Source: Ricinus communis
Taxonomy: Eukaryota; Streptophyta; Magnoliopsida; Malpighiales; Euphorbiaceae
Length of the DNA stretch: 64,000 nucleotides
NCBI RefSeq assembly: GCF_019578655.1
Contig: NC_063257.1
Coordinates: forward strand, 868,001-932,000
Direction of reading: 5' to 3'
Shown here: piece after piece, positions 36,897 through 48,438 of the stretch
Layout of the letters: every line of letters starts with the position of its first letter
Numbering within the stretch: position 1 is the stretch's first letter
Notes under the pieces: model-generated
What the model saw: the letters and a program-made list of their open reading frames with translations, nothing else
What the model was told of the DNA's origin: nothing
The model's database searches: none
Translations under genes and position numbers: made by a program

Positions 36897-37970
36897 ATGT
36901 GTAACTGCTCAGCACTTTCACAGGAATTGCTAGAAACAAAAACTCAGAAAGAAAACAATTACGTTGATTATCTTTATTGGAACTATTTGCAAGTTATGGA
37001 GGTTTTGCTATACCTAAGAAGCCTCATTATCTTCTTTCTCAGCTTCTATGGCTATTGCTTCCTTACGATAAAAACAACCCAAAACATCGCGGCTTCTTCA
37101 ATCTTTTAGAGGGCAAAAACTTATTGCACTGAATTGTCTGAGACCATCGAAAAAGATATTCTGGTTATTCCCATGATACCCTATCTATTTTTCTCTTAAA
37201 TCCAAGTTAAAATATAACTGAGCTTCCATCATCATCAATCTATCTTAAAGTCCCAACCTACATAGGCTATGAGAATATTGGAACTTGAATGAGTATGATA
37301 TCAAGAAATACAAACTTCATATTAGAGAAACGTACATCAGAAAAGCCACAGTATTTAAGGATTCTTCAGCGGGTAATTTTGTACTCATAGCCTTTTCAAA
37401 ATCAAGAGATGCAACTTGGTTTATTGTTTAAAAAACACAGGCCGGACCACATTATAAAGACGTAACGTTTCATGTAGGAATATATAATGATGCAGTTGAT
37501 GACAAGTTAGGGTATCAATTTCTGATTGGCAATAGAGATATTAATATCCTCCATGAATGATCCGCCATTAATGGGACACAACACAAGCAATGGTAATTGG
37601 CTAGCTTAAAAGAAAATGCATTACTTATTGGCCGAGTTAGGAAATATAGAGTTCCAGGTTATGAGTACTAAACTCGTAAATTCATGGTTTACGAACTAGA
37701 CACAAGCAAATCAACCAGCTGGTTAGAGTTGGATAATTTTGGTGACACGACCCTCTTTCAGATGGAATTACGCTCATTCTATTTTGGCGCAACATCTAGC
37801 AACTGGGAAGGAAAATTTCATCTATTCGCGTATTATAATTTCAGTCCTGGTAGTGGTTTCCCATGGGAGGGTAATGACTTTAGGAGTTCTTGACTTGGAT
37901 AATGGAAGTGTCCAGCAATTACGCCTGCCAAACATATCAAAGTTATCAATACTTCTTTTTCGGTGGGTGT
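36897..37970 (+). pseudogene. F-box DUF295 pseudogene between copies 2 and 3
   Basis: Starts with MCNCSALSQELLETKTQKENNYVDYLY, matching the F-box start of copies 2 and 3. A two-base deletion near 36980 then shifts the frame. Later parts match the paralogs in changing frames with several stops. Examples are KATVFKDSSAGNF, the segment at 37684 beginning MVYELDTSKSTSWLELD, PWEGNDF, and finally LDLDNGSVQQLRLP in another frame. The terminal LPPPVWVTINP is not found. The copy is shorter than its neighbours and cannot make a full protein. Position and flanks show it belongs to the same tandem array. The 3' limit is approximate. Confidence 0.85.
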
Positions 37971-38695
37971 TTCTTATTGAAATAGTATATTTCGATAATT
38001 TCTATTTCGATATTATGATAGCATGTTTTTGGAAAACTTACTTAGACATGTATCTCAGGTTAAGAAATCATAATTCCAGTGAAAAACTTGGTAGAATTAA
38101 CTTCTACTCTCAGCTTATTAGTATTAGGAATAGTCAATTATTAAGAAAAAACAAAAACCAAACTAGATGTAACTAATTAAATTGATCAATTAAGCAATAT
38201 TTTAATCTGGTTTCAATCTTCAAACGAAACAATTACTTCGCAGAATTAGAAAGTGATTTTTGGACCATTGTGAATAGTTAATGTATGTTAAAAGGTAACA
38301 CGAGATAGATTGCAATGGGTTATTTGGAGGATAGATATGAAATAAAAATGAAAGAGAAAATTAAAGGAAATTAGTTTGTCTGACGCAAGATAATTAAAAC
38401 GAAGTATGAAACAAATGTTTATTCCCGGCAGTCGTAACAAGAATAACAAATGGACCATTGAGATCGGTTGTGGTCATATCATACCCTTTTGTCTCTATAA
38501 ATATCGTTAAAGAAATATGATCATATCATAAGAACTTGACGTTATAGTCAATGCAACATGGCAACCGAAAAAGACCAACAAAAGAAGCCAAATTAATGAC
38601 CATGCTTAACTCCAACTACTACAGGACAGAAGCATGATGGCACTAATCAAACCTCTATTTAATCAGCAATCCTGATGATTTGTAATGCAATAATC
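37971..38695. other. Upstream region of F-box copy 3
   Basis: Contains the promoter block shared with copy 2, with an intact TATA box at 38496. No other gene seen. Confidence 0.55.
38496..38503 (+). promoter_or_regulatory. TATA box of F-box copy 3
   Basis: TATAAATA in the context TCTCTATAAATATCG, about 193 bases before the ATG at 38696. The homologous site upstream of copy 2 is TATAGTTA. Confidence 0.6.
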
Positions 38696-39916
38696 ATGTC
38701 TAACTGGTCAGAACTTCCACAAGAATTGCTACAAACCATAACCCAAAAGCAATCCAACTATGTCGATTATATTTCCACAAGAGCTGTTTGCAAATCATGG
38801 TGGTCTGCAATACCTAAGAAACCTCATGATCTTCTTTGTCAACTTCCATGGCTATTGCTTCCTTACCACAAAAACAATCCAAATCATCGCGGCTTCTATA
38901 ACCTTGCAGACGGAAAGACCTACCACCTCGAATTGCCTGAGACCATTGAAAAACGTTGTTGTGGTTCTTCTCATGGTTGGTTAGTTATGGTCGAAGATAC
39001 TCCGTCAATTTTTCTATTAAATCCGTTAACTAAAGCTAGAATTGAGCTTCCATCCTTATCAACTTTTCCTAATTTCCCCACTGAAGTAGTCTACGAAAAT
39101 TCCAGGAACATAAATGAGTATTTTAATACGAAAGCCAAACTTCGTATTAGAGAAACATATATCAGAAAAGCTATAGTATCCGAGGATCCTTCAACAGGTA
39201 ATTTCGCGGTCATGGCAATATATAAAACTATAAACAGTACTGAGAATATAGCCTTCTGTAAATCAGGGGATGCAACTTGGTTCACTATCCAAGAAACATC
39301 GCAAAAGATCCATTATCAAGATGTAATGTTTCATCGAGGAAAATTCTATGCGGTGGATGATAAGGGCAGGGTTTCAATCTGCATTACAGATATTAATCCT
39401 CCATCGGTGATCCAAGTTGCTGATCCTCCACCTGTCCCACCATTAATGGGATATAAGCAATGGTACTTGGCTTCCTTAGATGAAGATCTAATACTTGCCG
39501 GTCGGTTTAGGAAATATAGAGGTTCTGGTTATGAGTACCAGACTCATAAATTCATGGTTTACAAGCTAGATGCAAGCAGTTCAAACTGGCTAGAGTTAGA
39601 TGGATTGGGTGATATGCTATCGTTTTTGGGCTGGAATTGCTTTCACTCCATTTCGACTCAGAATTATAGGAATTACAGCGGAAATTGCATCTATTTTACT
39701 GATGACAAGTTTATTGTAGGCAGTGATTTTCCATGGGAGGGTCATGACTATGGTATTTTCAACTTGGATGACAAAAGCGTCCAGCGATTAGGTCTGCCTT
39801 CGTATCCTATAAAGTTACCCATTTTGCCTTTCATTTATGGTTACGAAAGAAGCTTAAAGCGTGACCGATCCTCCTTCATCTTGCCTCCACCTATTTGGGT
39901 TACAATTAATCCATAA
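38696..39916 (+). CDS. F-box protein with DUF295/KIB domain (copy 3)
   Basis: Intronless; 406 residues from the ATG at 38696, which gives MSNWSELPQELLQ and aligns with copy 2. An in-frame ATG at 38675 would add seven residues with no counterpart in the paralogs, so I did not choose it. F-box: NWSELPQELLQTITQK through TRAVCKSWWSAI. DUF295/KIB landmarks: EKRCCGSSHGWLVMVED, SIFLLNPLTKARIELP, GYKQWYLAS, GNCIYFTDD, WEGHDYGIFN and terminal FILPPPIWVTINP. Predicted SCF substrate receptor; target unknown. Nearly the same sequence as copy 2, with a complete TATA box upstream, so it is the better candidate for the expressed member of the pair. Confidence 0.92.
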   Translation: MSNWSELPQELLQTITQKQSNYVDYISTRAVCKSWWSAIPKKPHDLLCQLPWLLLPYHKNNPNHRGFYNLADGKTYHLELPETIEKRCCGSSHGWLVMVEDTPSIFLLNPLTKARIELPSLSTFPNFPTEVVYENSRNINEYFNTKAKLRIRETYIRKAIVSEDPSTGNFAVMAIYKTINSTENIAFCKSGDATWFTIQETSQKIHYQDVMFHRGKFYAVDDKGRVSICITDINPPSVIQVADPPPVPPLMGYKQWYLASLDEDLILAGRFRKYRGSGYEYQTHKFMVYKLDASSSNWLELDGLGDMLSFLGWNCFHSISTQNYRNYSGNCIYFTDDKFIVGSDFPWEGHDYGIFNLDDKSVQRLGLPSYPIKLPILPFIYGYERSLKRDRSSFILPPPIWVTINP

Positions 39917-42896
39917 ATTATTCATTTATGATTTTAGAACTGAATGTACCAACCATTTTATATATTGCTATAGTCTTTAGAATAAATTCATCATATATTG
40001 ATTTGATTTTGTATGATTGTATCTATCGTTCATGCAAATAACTTGTGTCATACAAATTTCAAAAAATAAATTAATAAATAAAATTATTGCGTACGTCAAG
40101 TAAATGGAATTAGCACTACTTCTTTTGTTGGTGGAAACTTTCAAATGTAAACTCCCCAAGAGAGAAAGATTAATGTCCATGGAAAGTTGAAGGCGTAACG
40201 TTTCAAATCAATCAATGAGAAAGCAATTCTGAAGAGATTATGTAACTATGGCTACAGTGTGATAGTATCCAATATGAACAAAGTTAATTTTTATTTATTC
40301 ATTCATTTTCTAAAACATGAGTCAGGCAAGAAATGGTGGGATAACTCGGAAGAGTTGGGGATATTTTAGGATGGGAACTTGCACTGAAAGCTATCAGTCA
40401 TGAATCCAATCAATGGCAATATAGTTTAAATTTGGATTTTCAAATTAATATTTCTAGCCTTAACCTTATCAGCTATAAGTCCAATTAGTCTTTTATCTTG
40501 ATGATTTTTTTGTTATAAGATCAATATTTTTTTTAAATATATCTATATTTAATCTAAAGCACATTTGGCATCATTTTTATGGATGATAAATCACTTTCTC
40601 AACAAATTTTAATGGAAGTGCATACTTAAAGTTTGAATTGCACTTACGTGACATACATTTTATTTCTTTAAATGAGATTTTTTGTCTCTATTTTTCTATT
40701 AAAGATCATCTGGATCTGAAAGTTTTAGATCAATAATTTTATATAAATAAATTTAGCTTAAATTTATTGTTTAGAAAGTAAAAAAGTATCTTCTAAAATT
40801 TTTTATTTTTTAAAATTTTAATTTCCCATTTAGAGGTGGAAAATTCTATTTCAAAAGAATAATGATTGTGATATACTTTTTTTATTTACAATATCATCCC
40901 TAATAGATTTATATTTTCTCAAAAACTATCCTAAAACTTTAAGTAAAAATCAATTGCTTTAATGTTTAATTCAACAATAGAAAATTTAAAATTCATAAAT
41001 TTTGACTAAATTTGTAAATTTTGGAATTTTTTAATCTATACGATATCTGGAAAAGAATTTGGATTGAAACTATAAAAAAAGATTAAAAGAAATGGATGAG
41101 TTAACTACCAAGAACAATGAGGAAATGGAGTACATATTTGGTTCTTCCTTTTTTTCTTTTCTTTTTCTAAAATAGATGTTCAATAGGTAGTAATTAATTT
41201 TGTACATTGGAAATCAAATCAGTCAATTGTTCATACTTTGTTCTCCTCTTAGTTGTGCTGCTTGGTTGTTTTAGATTTGGTTCTTTATTTTGTAATTTTA
41301 TTTTACTTCTTGTGTCATATGGAAGTTGAGTGTGTATTCTCATGAATTTGTTATTTGCTTTCTAAAATTCTGAGTACTATAAAAAATAATCATACTGCTT
41401 AAGAATTTAGTCACCAGGTTAATCCATTAGTTTAACTGTTAAATTTAAATAATATTAATGGATCATTAAACTAGTTAAAAATCCAAGTGTAGTTGCGTCC
41501 TGTTCGACCAGCTTCCAATTAAACCAATTTAGAGTCCGATTCATTACAAATTCAAAATATTAACAAGTCTTTGTTGTATTAAAACCTGTCAAACGGTCGC
41601 CAACTAAACCATGTAAATTCCATTACCTACCATAAAGGACCCCATTTTTGACAGACATCGAGAAGTCCTGCGTTGTTTTTGCTGTTTATTACATAACTTC
41701 CCACGTAAGAATTGTATAGGTAATGACTAATGATCAGACCTCCGAAGTAGAAGAGTAAATAGGAAATACTTGGTCTGGTTTCTATAACGGACACTTTAAG
41801 TAAAGAATACAATCCTCCACACTTTCTTTTAAAGAAATATGTTTCTCAGAAAAAATATAAATATTTTACTAATAAAAATATATTTTGAAATAAATATTAA
41901 ATATCAAAAATAATATTTTTATTAAAATTAATTAATAAAAAATAAAATAATCACTATCTATCTTAAGATAATAGATGGTAAATCAAAAAGTAAAATTTAA
42001 TAAATAATAAGAAATAAGAAAAAAATAGAAGAAACAATTGTTAATACTATACTTAGTTTATGAAATAGTAAAAAAAAATGTAATAATTATTCTATATGAA
42101 ATAATTTTTTCAAGATTTGTTCCAAACTTGAGCAGGAAATAGTTATTCCATTAAATAATTACTCTTTAATTTATAAAATATTTATTTCATAATGTATTAA
42201 AAAATAATTATTTCGTATTTTAAGATATATATTTTTAGATATCTATTTCAAATTCACTTATATCATTTTTAATTATTTATTACCATGGATCTATCTGTCC
42301 ACCACCACTTTTAGAGCCTTTTTAGGATTGTTTTTGCCAAACTTACTTTTTAAATTTTTATTTTAAATTATCAGAGTTATTTTTTTCTGAAAGAAAGACA
42401 AGTTTATTTTGTAAGTAATTTTTTAATTTAAATTATAATTTTAAGACTCAACGAATCTTAAACAAGCTCTTTCTCTGGTCCTGTGGTTCTAGCCGTGTGA
42501 TCGAAACCATGATCAAATTATGCACAGAAATGGAAGATGCGATAGAGGAAATCACCAGCTTTTTACATTTTAGCACTTAAGCCATTCGCCCCTTGCGCGT
42601 AAGTCCCGCGCATAGCATCATACGAATAATCTAACTAAAGATGGCCCACTGCTGGAGTTGGATTCAACTTAGAACTCTACTAATCAAACCATTTTAACTC
42701 ACCAATCCAACCCTAACTCAAAACTTTGATTTTTCATCAAAATTTGTGCTGATTCTGTCGGACTTCAAAAGGTAACTCCATAATTCACCTAATTTCACTT
42801 TGCATTCATCAAATTGTGCTGCTGTGGTGCCTTCTTATATCTCCATATATACCCTTCAAACGATACAATATCCCTATTCTCAAATCCTCCAAATTT
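39917..42896. other. Intergenic with an orphan F-box promoter remnant
   Basis: At about 40100-40270 the sequence resembles the promoter of the F-box pseudogene (compare 36420-36590: TGTCCATGG, GAAATT-CTGAAG and TGTAACTATGGCT elements in the same order). No F-box gene follows. The remainder is AT-rich and holds nothing I can name. Confidence 0.5.
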
Positions 42897-43015
42897 CGTT
42901 ATCTTCTTTCTTTTGTTTCTTCAAATCTTTAGTCTACTGCATTGATTGGAGCTCGTTATCTTCTTTCTTTTGTTTCTTCAAATTTCGTTATCTTCTTTCT
43001 TTTGTTTCTTTTGTT
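42897..43015 (+). repeat. CT-rich direct repeats at the breakpoint of the ODC pseudogene
   Basis: The unit CGTTATCTTCTTTCTTTTGT, followed by TTCTTCAAAT or a variant, starts at 42897, 42954 and 42986. The third copy runs straight into ODC coding sequence. Confidence 0.85.
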
Positions 43016-43019
43016 TCTT

Positions 43020-43593
43020 TTGCTAAAAATGTATTTGAAACAGCAGCTCGTCTGGGCATGCCTAAAATGAATGTGCTCAACGTGGTGGATTCACCGCTGG
43101 CTCACCATTCGATGAAGCGCTTGCAGCTATTAAAGCCGCTATCTAATCTTATTTCCCAAGTGAAACGGGTTTGAAAATCATTTCGGAGCCAGGCCGGTTC
43201 TTTGCAGAGTCTGCTTTAAAGTTAGCTACTAATGTTATTGGGAAGCGTGTTAGAGGGGAATCAAGAGAGTATTGAATTAATGACGGTATTTATGGGTCCA
43301 TGAACTGTATCTTGTACGATCATGCAACTATTACTTGCACGCCTCTCGCTTGCAGTTCCAACCGTGCAAACCCTACGTGCAAAGGTTTGAGGACACATAG
43401 CTCCACCGTTTTTGGTCCGACTTGTGATGCGCTAGACACAGTTTTGAAGGGTCACCCTTTACCGGAACTTCACATCAATGACTGGCTTGTATTTCCTAAC
43501 ATGGGGGCTTATACTGCAGCTGCTGGGTCAAACTTTAATGGTTTTGACACGAAAGCTATTTTAACATATCTTGTTTACTCCAATCCAAGCTAG
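43020..43593 (+). pseudogene. Truncated ornithine decarboxylase pseudogene
   Basis: Only the C-terminal half of an ODC remains. It begins KNVFETAARLGMPKMNVLN and ends [11 protein letters not shown]. The N-terminal half, including the PLP lysine, is gone; CT-rich repeats abut the breakpoint. Lesions: a short deletion destroys the GGGF motif and shifts the frame at about 43083; a TAA follows at about 43145; a TGA replaces the Trp codon of EYWIND at about 43273. The kept motifs are of ordinary plant [41 protein letters not shown] and [16 protein letters not shown]. The YDHA loop is the standard ornithine-binding form, unlike the two intact copies in this window. Confidence 0.93.
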
Positions 43594-44550
43594 TCTCCTG
43601 TTTCTCTTTTCTTTTCTGGTGCCTTTGAGGTCAGGAGAATCTTAATACTGGATTCACATCCTTGGAATTAAATCTTCTTCTAGTATTACTGTGATAGTGC
43701 TTATTGATGTCTCTTTCCTTGCCCTCTATGTCTTTGCAAAGCTTGCTTAGCATTCAGGCGAGATAAGCGTACTTTAAAAAAACTAAAGGATGCAATATCC
43801 TAGCTCTGAATATGCATTCGTTTGTGGAATATGCATTAATTCTTCTGTTATTCAATGCAAGAGATGTTGCCTAAGTCCCAACTTACATGCATACCTAGTG
43901 TGAAATCGAACCTAACCCATTAATATGCACACTTGGATAGTGCTATTTATGTTAGAGAATCGAATTTGGCGCTTATTAATGTTCTTGTTTTACGGTCCCA
44001 TTATCCGATATATTTGATAGTTGATGAATTCTGAGAATATTATTTAGTGCACCAAGCATGAAAAAGATGTGGTTTGGCACTTAAAATGTTTATGTGCACT
44101 CTAATTTTACTTTTAAAATGAGAATACTTGTTTGTTCTCTTCTATATAAAAATAGTGTATTCAAGAATACATAAATAAGATGAATAGATATTTAATAATT
44201 ATCATACGCTCAAATGTAAGTTATTAATCCATCGAAGTAGCGTATAGGTCTTACCTCCCAAACATATCATATAGACTTGGTCAAACAATGCCCTAATGTT
44301 TTGAATTAAGCTGCAATTTGTGTTTTCACGGCCATATCCTTTCTTTTGGGCCCAGATCTAACAATTTCTTTCTTTTCTTTTCTGGACTCAAATTAGATGA
44401 TCCAATACAAATAATTGGAACAGAAAGGCCCATAGATTATGGGGCCAATACCCAAAGTCGAATGATTAGACAAATAATAAGTAATGTTAAGAGAGATAAT
44501 TCATGTAAAAGATAGTCACGTCTATCCCTTTTGGGTATCTGAAAATAGCC
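43594..44550. other. Intergenic, promoter of the zinc-ribbon gene
   Basis: AT-rich, no coding sequence or RNA gene seen. The last few hundred bases should hold the promoter of the gene starting at 44551. Confidence 0.45.
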
Positions 44551-45498
44551 ATGGAAACTCTCAGCTCATCTGCTTCGATCGTATCTTCTTCATCTTCTTC
44601 TCTTTCATTCTTCTCTCCAAAGAGAAAAGATTCTCCCATAAGACTTCTCCGTATCCACACTTCTTCCAAAAGTAACTTTTTTTCTTTTATTATTTCCCTT
44701 ACTTTCCTCTGTCTTAGCTTTTTATTTTTATTTTTTTGTTTTTAATTAATTTTGTTTTGACTTGACTACTTATAATTATTCCAGAGGATGAAAATGATTC
44801 TGATCTCCGATCTGACTCGAATGATTCAAGCATCGTCCCTTTCTTCAACAACTCCACCCTCTCCAAGGTTATTTCTCCAAAAAAAAATTAATAATAATAA
44901 TAATTCAAATTTCCGTGTAATTTATCCTCAATGTCAAATTAATCATATTCTGTTCTGTTTTGGATATTATTGGCTTTTAGGATGCAGCGATGGGCTTGGT
45001 TTTAAGCGCCGCTTCTGTTAGAGGCTGGACAACAGGTTCCGGCATGGAAGGCCCTTCTGTTCCCGCCGGGACCGACGGTTCCAATACGGAGAACGTATCG
45101 ACGTTACCGTGGTCTCTCTTTACTAAATCGCCACGTAGGCGAATGCGCGTGGCTTTTACCTGTAACATTTGCGGTCAAAGGACGACTCGCGCTATCAATC
45201 CCCATGCCTATACTGACGGCACTGTTTTTGTTCAGGTTTTTTTCCCTTAATTTTATTTGTGAACTGTTTTTATCTTTCTGTTTACTTTTTTTTTTTTAAT
45301 CTGTTTTTTTTTTTCTTCGTTTGGCAGTGCTGTGGATGCAATGTGTTTCATAAGCTAGTGGATAATTTAAACCTGTTTCATGAAATGAAGTGCTATGTGA
45401 ACCCTAGCTTCAATTACAGAGATGCAAAATGGGATGTTGGGTTCAAGTTGTTTGATATGGATGAGGATGATGATGGAAATGATGCATTTCCAATATAG
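44551..45498 (+). CDS. Plastid DNL-type (Zim17/HEP-like) zinc-ribbon protein
   Basis: Four exons, 44551-44671, 44785-44867, 44981-45235 and 45328-45498, give 630 nt and 209 residues. The first 40 residues are Ser-rich with basic residues and few acidic ones, like a chloroplast transit peptide. The DNL zinc-ribbon lies in the C-terminal half: MRVAFTCNICGQRTTRAINPHAYTDG, then VFVQCCGCNVFHKLVDNLNLFHEMK. The two CxxC pairs that should bind zinc are split by intron 3. Family members are escort proteins that keep organellar HSP70 soluble. The acidic tail DMDEDDDGN is an unusual end. All junctions are GT-AG and in frame. The plastid location is inferred from the N-terminus only; a mitochondrial location is possible. 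Confidence 0.88.
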
Positions 45499-46566
45499 GT
45501 GATGATAATTTGAATTTATAATGTAAATTCGATTCTTATACAGCAACTTATTTGTATCTCTGATTGTATATAGGGTCTTTCTCTTAGTGTAATTTATAAG
45601 TCTGAATTGATTTCAAGCTGAAGAATGTTTCATATTTTGGTCAACATTGAATAATGCTTGCTTGATTTTAGAAATTCGGCTAGAATGATGTTGACCGTTA
45701 ATCGAAGCTACAAAGCATATGCACCTGTTATGAATTTTCTTTTATTTTCTAAGAAAATTGTGTGTGTTCGGATCTTAATATTTGTATTATCTTGTAGTTG
45801 CACCATTCTTATTCTTGTGCTCTGGAAAATTATAGCTTTATGAAGCTTATGCCTTTCCAGGATGTGCTTTAAGAGGTGGAGAGTTTATCTTTTAGCTGAT
45901 AAAATGGTATTGGATCATAAGAAATGTGAGATCAAAATATGCTTACTTTGAGACTGTAGCTTCTTTTGCCATCTTATTATTTACTAGTACCTCCTTTATT
46001 TTGAACCCTGTTCTATTTGGTATTGTGTAGATATGATATTTTGCAGCTATGTTTAAGAGAAGTGAGTGAAAGTCAGATATAGGTTGCATGGTGATTGTGA
46101 TACTTGCCGTTAGCTGATAATTTTGGATTAATGATAATTAAGCCGTTAAGTTTGGTCAAAGAAATGTGATGATACTCGAACAATGTTGATAGGATGCTAT
46201 TAGAAAGCTACTGGCAATGTTCTGCAATGACGACGCCAAACAGAGTGCTCTGGTGATATTATAGCTGATTTGTAGGTGCAAAGGAATTTGTTTTGTCACA
46301 GTTGGTTTGGTGAATGGAAGAGCAACAGATATTACGGGTGCTATTCCAATCGGAAAAGCCTCGGTAGAGCTTAGATCATTCTAATATTTTCACGAGGGCC
46401 TTTTCATACAACAGTTTGTTTGGGTATCTTTACATGTTCAGTTTAACCATTCCTCAGGATAGTGGTTTTGGAACTAGACGCAGGCCCAGAGGTGTCAAAA
46501 TATTATTCGGCTTTTAAACTCTCATGAATTATCGGTTTTGGATAGCCGGTGAATGCAAAATCTTGA

Positions 46567-46595
46567 ATGATGATGATGATGATGATGATGATGAT
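46567..46595. repeat. (ATG)n trinucleotide microsatellite
   Basis: About nine ATG/GAT units without interruption. Confidence 0.95.
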
Positions 46596-47673
46596 ATCTT
46601 GGTTCTCTCTGTATGGAGCCCTTGATAATTACCTCTCACTTTCACTTCACAATCTCCTCTAGAACAAAAGTTATATTCTGAACAGTAAGGAATGTTTTCA
46701 AGAGGAATTGGCACCCCCAATAGTATCCGATGCAGCACGGCTTGTAAGGATGCAATGCATATGTGTACATTGCGTTCCGACATTTCTTTAGAATTATTTA
46801 ACTTTCTTTATGCTAGTGTCATAATAAAATTATGTGGAGATTTGAATTCTGGAGTTGTTATATCCAATAGTTTCCAGTTTAGGATATGATATTTTGTATC
46901 AAGCGAGTTAGACAAGCTATTTGCTTCCATATGGTAATGACGTTGGGTAGATATTCCTCTGCTTGGGATCCGTATGTATGAGCTGTCTGTTTTGACTGCC
47001 TAAGTGCGAATGCCACCAGAGCCACATCTGTAGTTGCTATGGCCAAAATATCTGGTAGAGAAATATAAGCCAAGCTGTTCACATATTTGCAGGTTTAAGA
47101 GCGTTTGTTAAAATGAGATAATAGGGACATAAATGAGTGCATTTGTGGAGGTAGAAGGTTTATGAATGCTCTCAAGATATGGTAACTTGACTCTTATCAT
47201 AGCCCCCAACTAATAAAAGGGGATGTCAAAGAAAAGAGGGTGATTTTTTCTATTTTCGTGGGCGATCTAAGTCAGTAATCTAGAGTTTGCTTATGCGGGA
47301 ACGGTTTGTATTTTTCCCAAGAGTGAATTCTAATTTTACTTCACGATCCAAGAAACAGGAGTACATAATGAGTAGATTTGTTTTTTCCTTGTTGGGTAAA
47401 TATGGTATTTCAACGAACTACGTTAGTTCTATTATAAATTGTGATCGTGTTGTCCACAAACAATATGAAATCAAGAATTTTCTATAACATCCCACGGACA
47501 GTAATCTCATCTCTGCCAGATGTTCCTGGACCCTGCCAGGTCACAAACTCACAATTGGAATCAAAACCAGGCTAAACAAAACCATTTTCCTCGTAAAACC
47601 ATCTCTCTCCTGTTTCCACTAGTGCGTCATATGCTTTTCACTCGCATTCTCCACCTCAGAAATTCAAGTAAAT

Positions 47674-47770
47674 CGAGGCCACGTCATGAGACATCATCCA
47701 AGCCAGCCAATCAGAGGAATCCTCAGCAGATAACCCATTCACATAGCCATCCGTTATCTAATCCCTATTC
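47674..47770 (+). promoter_or_regulatory. Light-type promoter elements of plastocyanin
   Basis: Within 100 bases: a G-box-like GCCACGTCATG, a CCAAT box (CAGCCAATCAG), and two facing I-box/GATA motifs (AGATAACCC and CCGTTATCTAAT). A pyrimidine patch CTTACTCTCTCTCC follows at about 47811. I see no TATA box, as in many photosynthesis genes. Elements of this kind usually give light-responsive leaf expression. Confidence 0.6.
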
Positions 47771-47931
47771 CATGTCAAAATTTAAGCCACACAAAAACGA
47801 ACATCTTAGCCTTACTCTCTCTCCATCACTAGTTAAAATCCAACCTCCGTTGCCTTCCTCATTTGATTGCTTTCAACACTTAAAAGACTAAGCGCGACCA
47901 GTGAGAGAACACAAAGAAAAACAATTCAAGA

Positions 47932-48438
47932 ATGGCTACTGTCACCTCCGCAGCTGTTGCCATCCCATCTTTCACTGGTCTTAAAGCAGCCAGTGCTGCT
48001 TCAACCAAAGTAAACGCCAGTGCCAAGGTTGCAGCCCCTTCACTCCCAAGAATGAGCATCAAGGCTTCAATGAAAGAGGTTGGTGTTGCTGTTATGGCCA
48101 CTGCTGCAAGTGCAATGCTTGCTAGCAATGCCATGGCTATTGAGATCTTGCTCGGAAGTGATGATGGGGGATTGGCTTTCGTTCCAAACAGCTTCTCTGT
48201 GGCCCCTGGAGAAAAGATTGTGTTCAAGAACAATGCTGGTTTCCCGCACAACATTGTCTTCGACGAGGACGAAGTTCCAAGTGGAGTTGATGCAGGCAAA
48301 ATCTCTATGAGCGAAGAGGATCTTCTCAATGGCCCTGGAGAGACATATGCTGTTACCTTGACTGAGAAAGGGACTTACAGTTTCTACTGTGCCCCTCACC
48401 AGGGAGCTGGCATGGTGGGAAAAGTGACCGTTAACTAA
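47932..48438 (+). CDS. PETE: Plastocyanin, chloroplast precursor
   Basis: Single exon, 168 residues. Blue copper protein of the thylakoid lumen that carries electrons from cytochrome b6f to photosystem I. The bipartite targeting sequence covers about residues 1-69: a Ser/Ala-rich stromal transit part, then a hydrophobic lumen signal ending in ASNAMA before the mature start [11 protein letters not shown]. The mature protein is about 99 residues, the normal size. Copper ligands are visible: His in [14 protein letters not shown], then Cys, His and Met in [17 protein letters not shown]. The acidic patch DEDEVPSG and later SEEDLL for docking are present. It is convergent with the PLD gene downstream. 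The promoter has G-box, CCAAT and GATA motifs. Nothing is unusual in the protein. Confidence 0.98.
   Translation: MATVTSAAVAIPSFTGLKAASAASTKVNASAKVAAPSLPRMSIKASMKEVGVAVMATAASAMLASNAMAIEILLGSDDGGLAFVPNSFSVAPGEKIVFKNNAGFPHNIVFDEDEVPSGVDAGKISMSEEDLLNGPGETYAVTLTEKGTYSFYCAPHQGAGMVGKVTVN

Larger units (their letters stand above)
45499..47931. other. Intergenic with GAT repeat and plastocyanin promoter
   Basis: Starts with the zinc-ribbon gene 3' UTR. The middle has no gene I can support; the 67-codon minus-strand frame at 46879-47082 is not recognised. The last 260 bases are the plastocyanin promoter and leader. Confidence 0.5.

Noticed and set aside
38675..38695. Upstream ATG of F-box copy 3
   Set aside because: The seven extra residues are absent from copy 2; the ATG at 38696 aligns with it.
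46879..47082. 67-codon minus-strand open frame
   Set aside because: No recognisable family and no splice partners.
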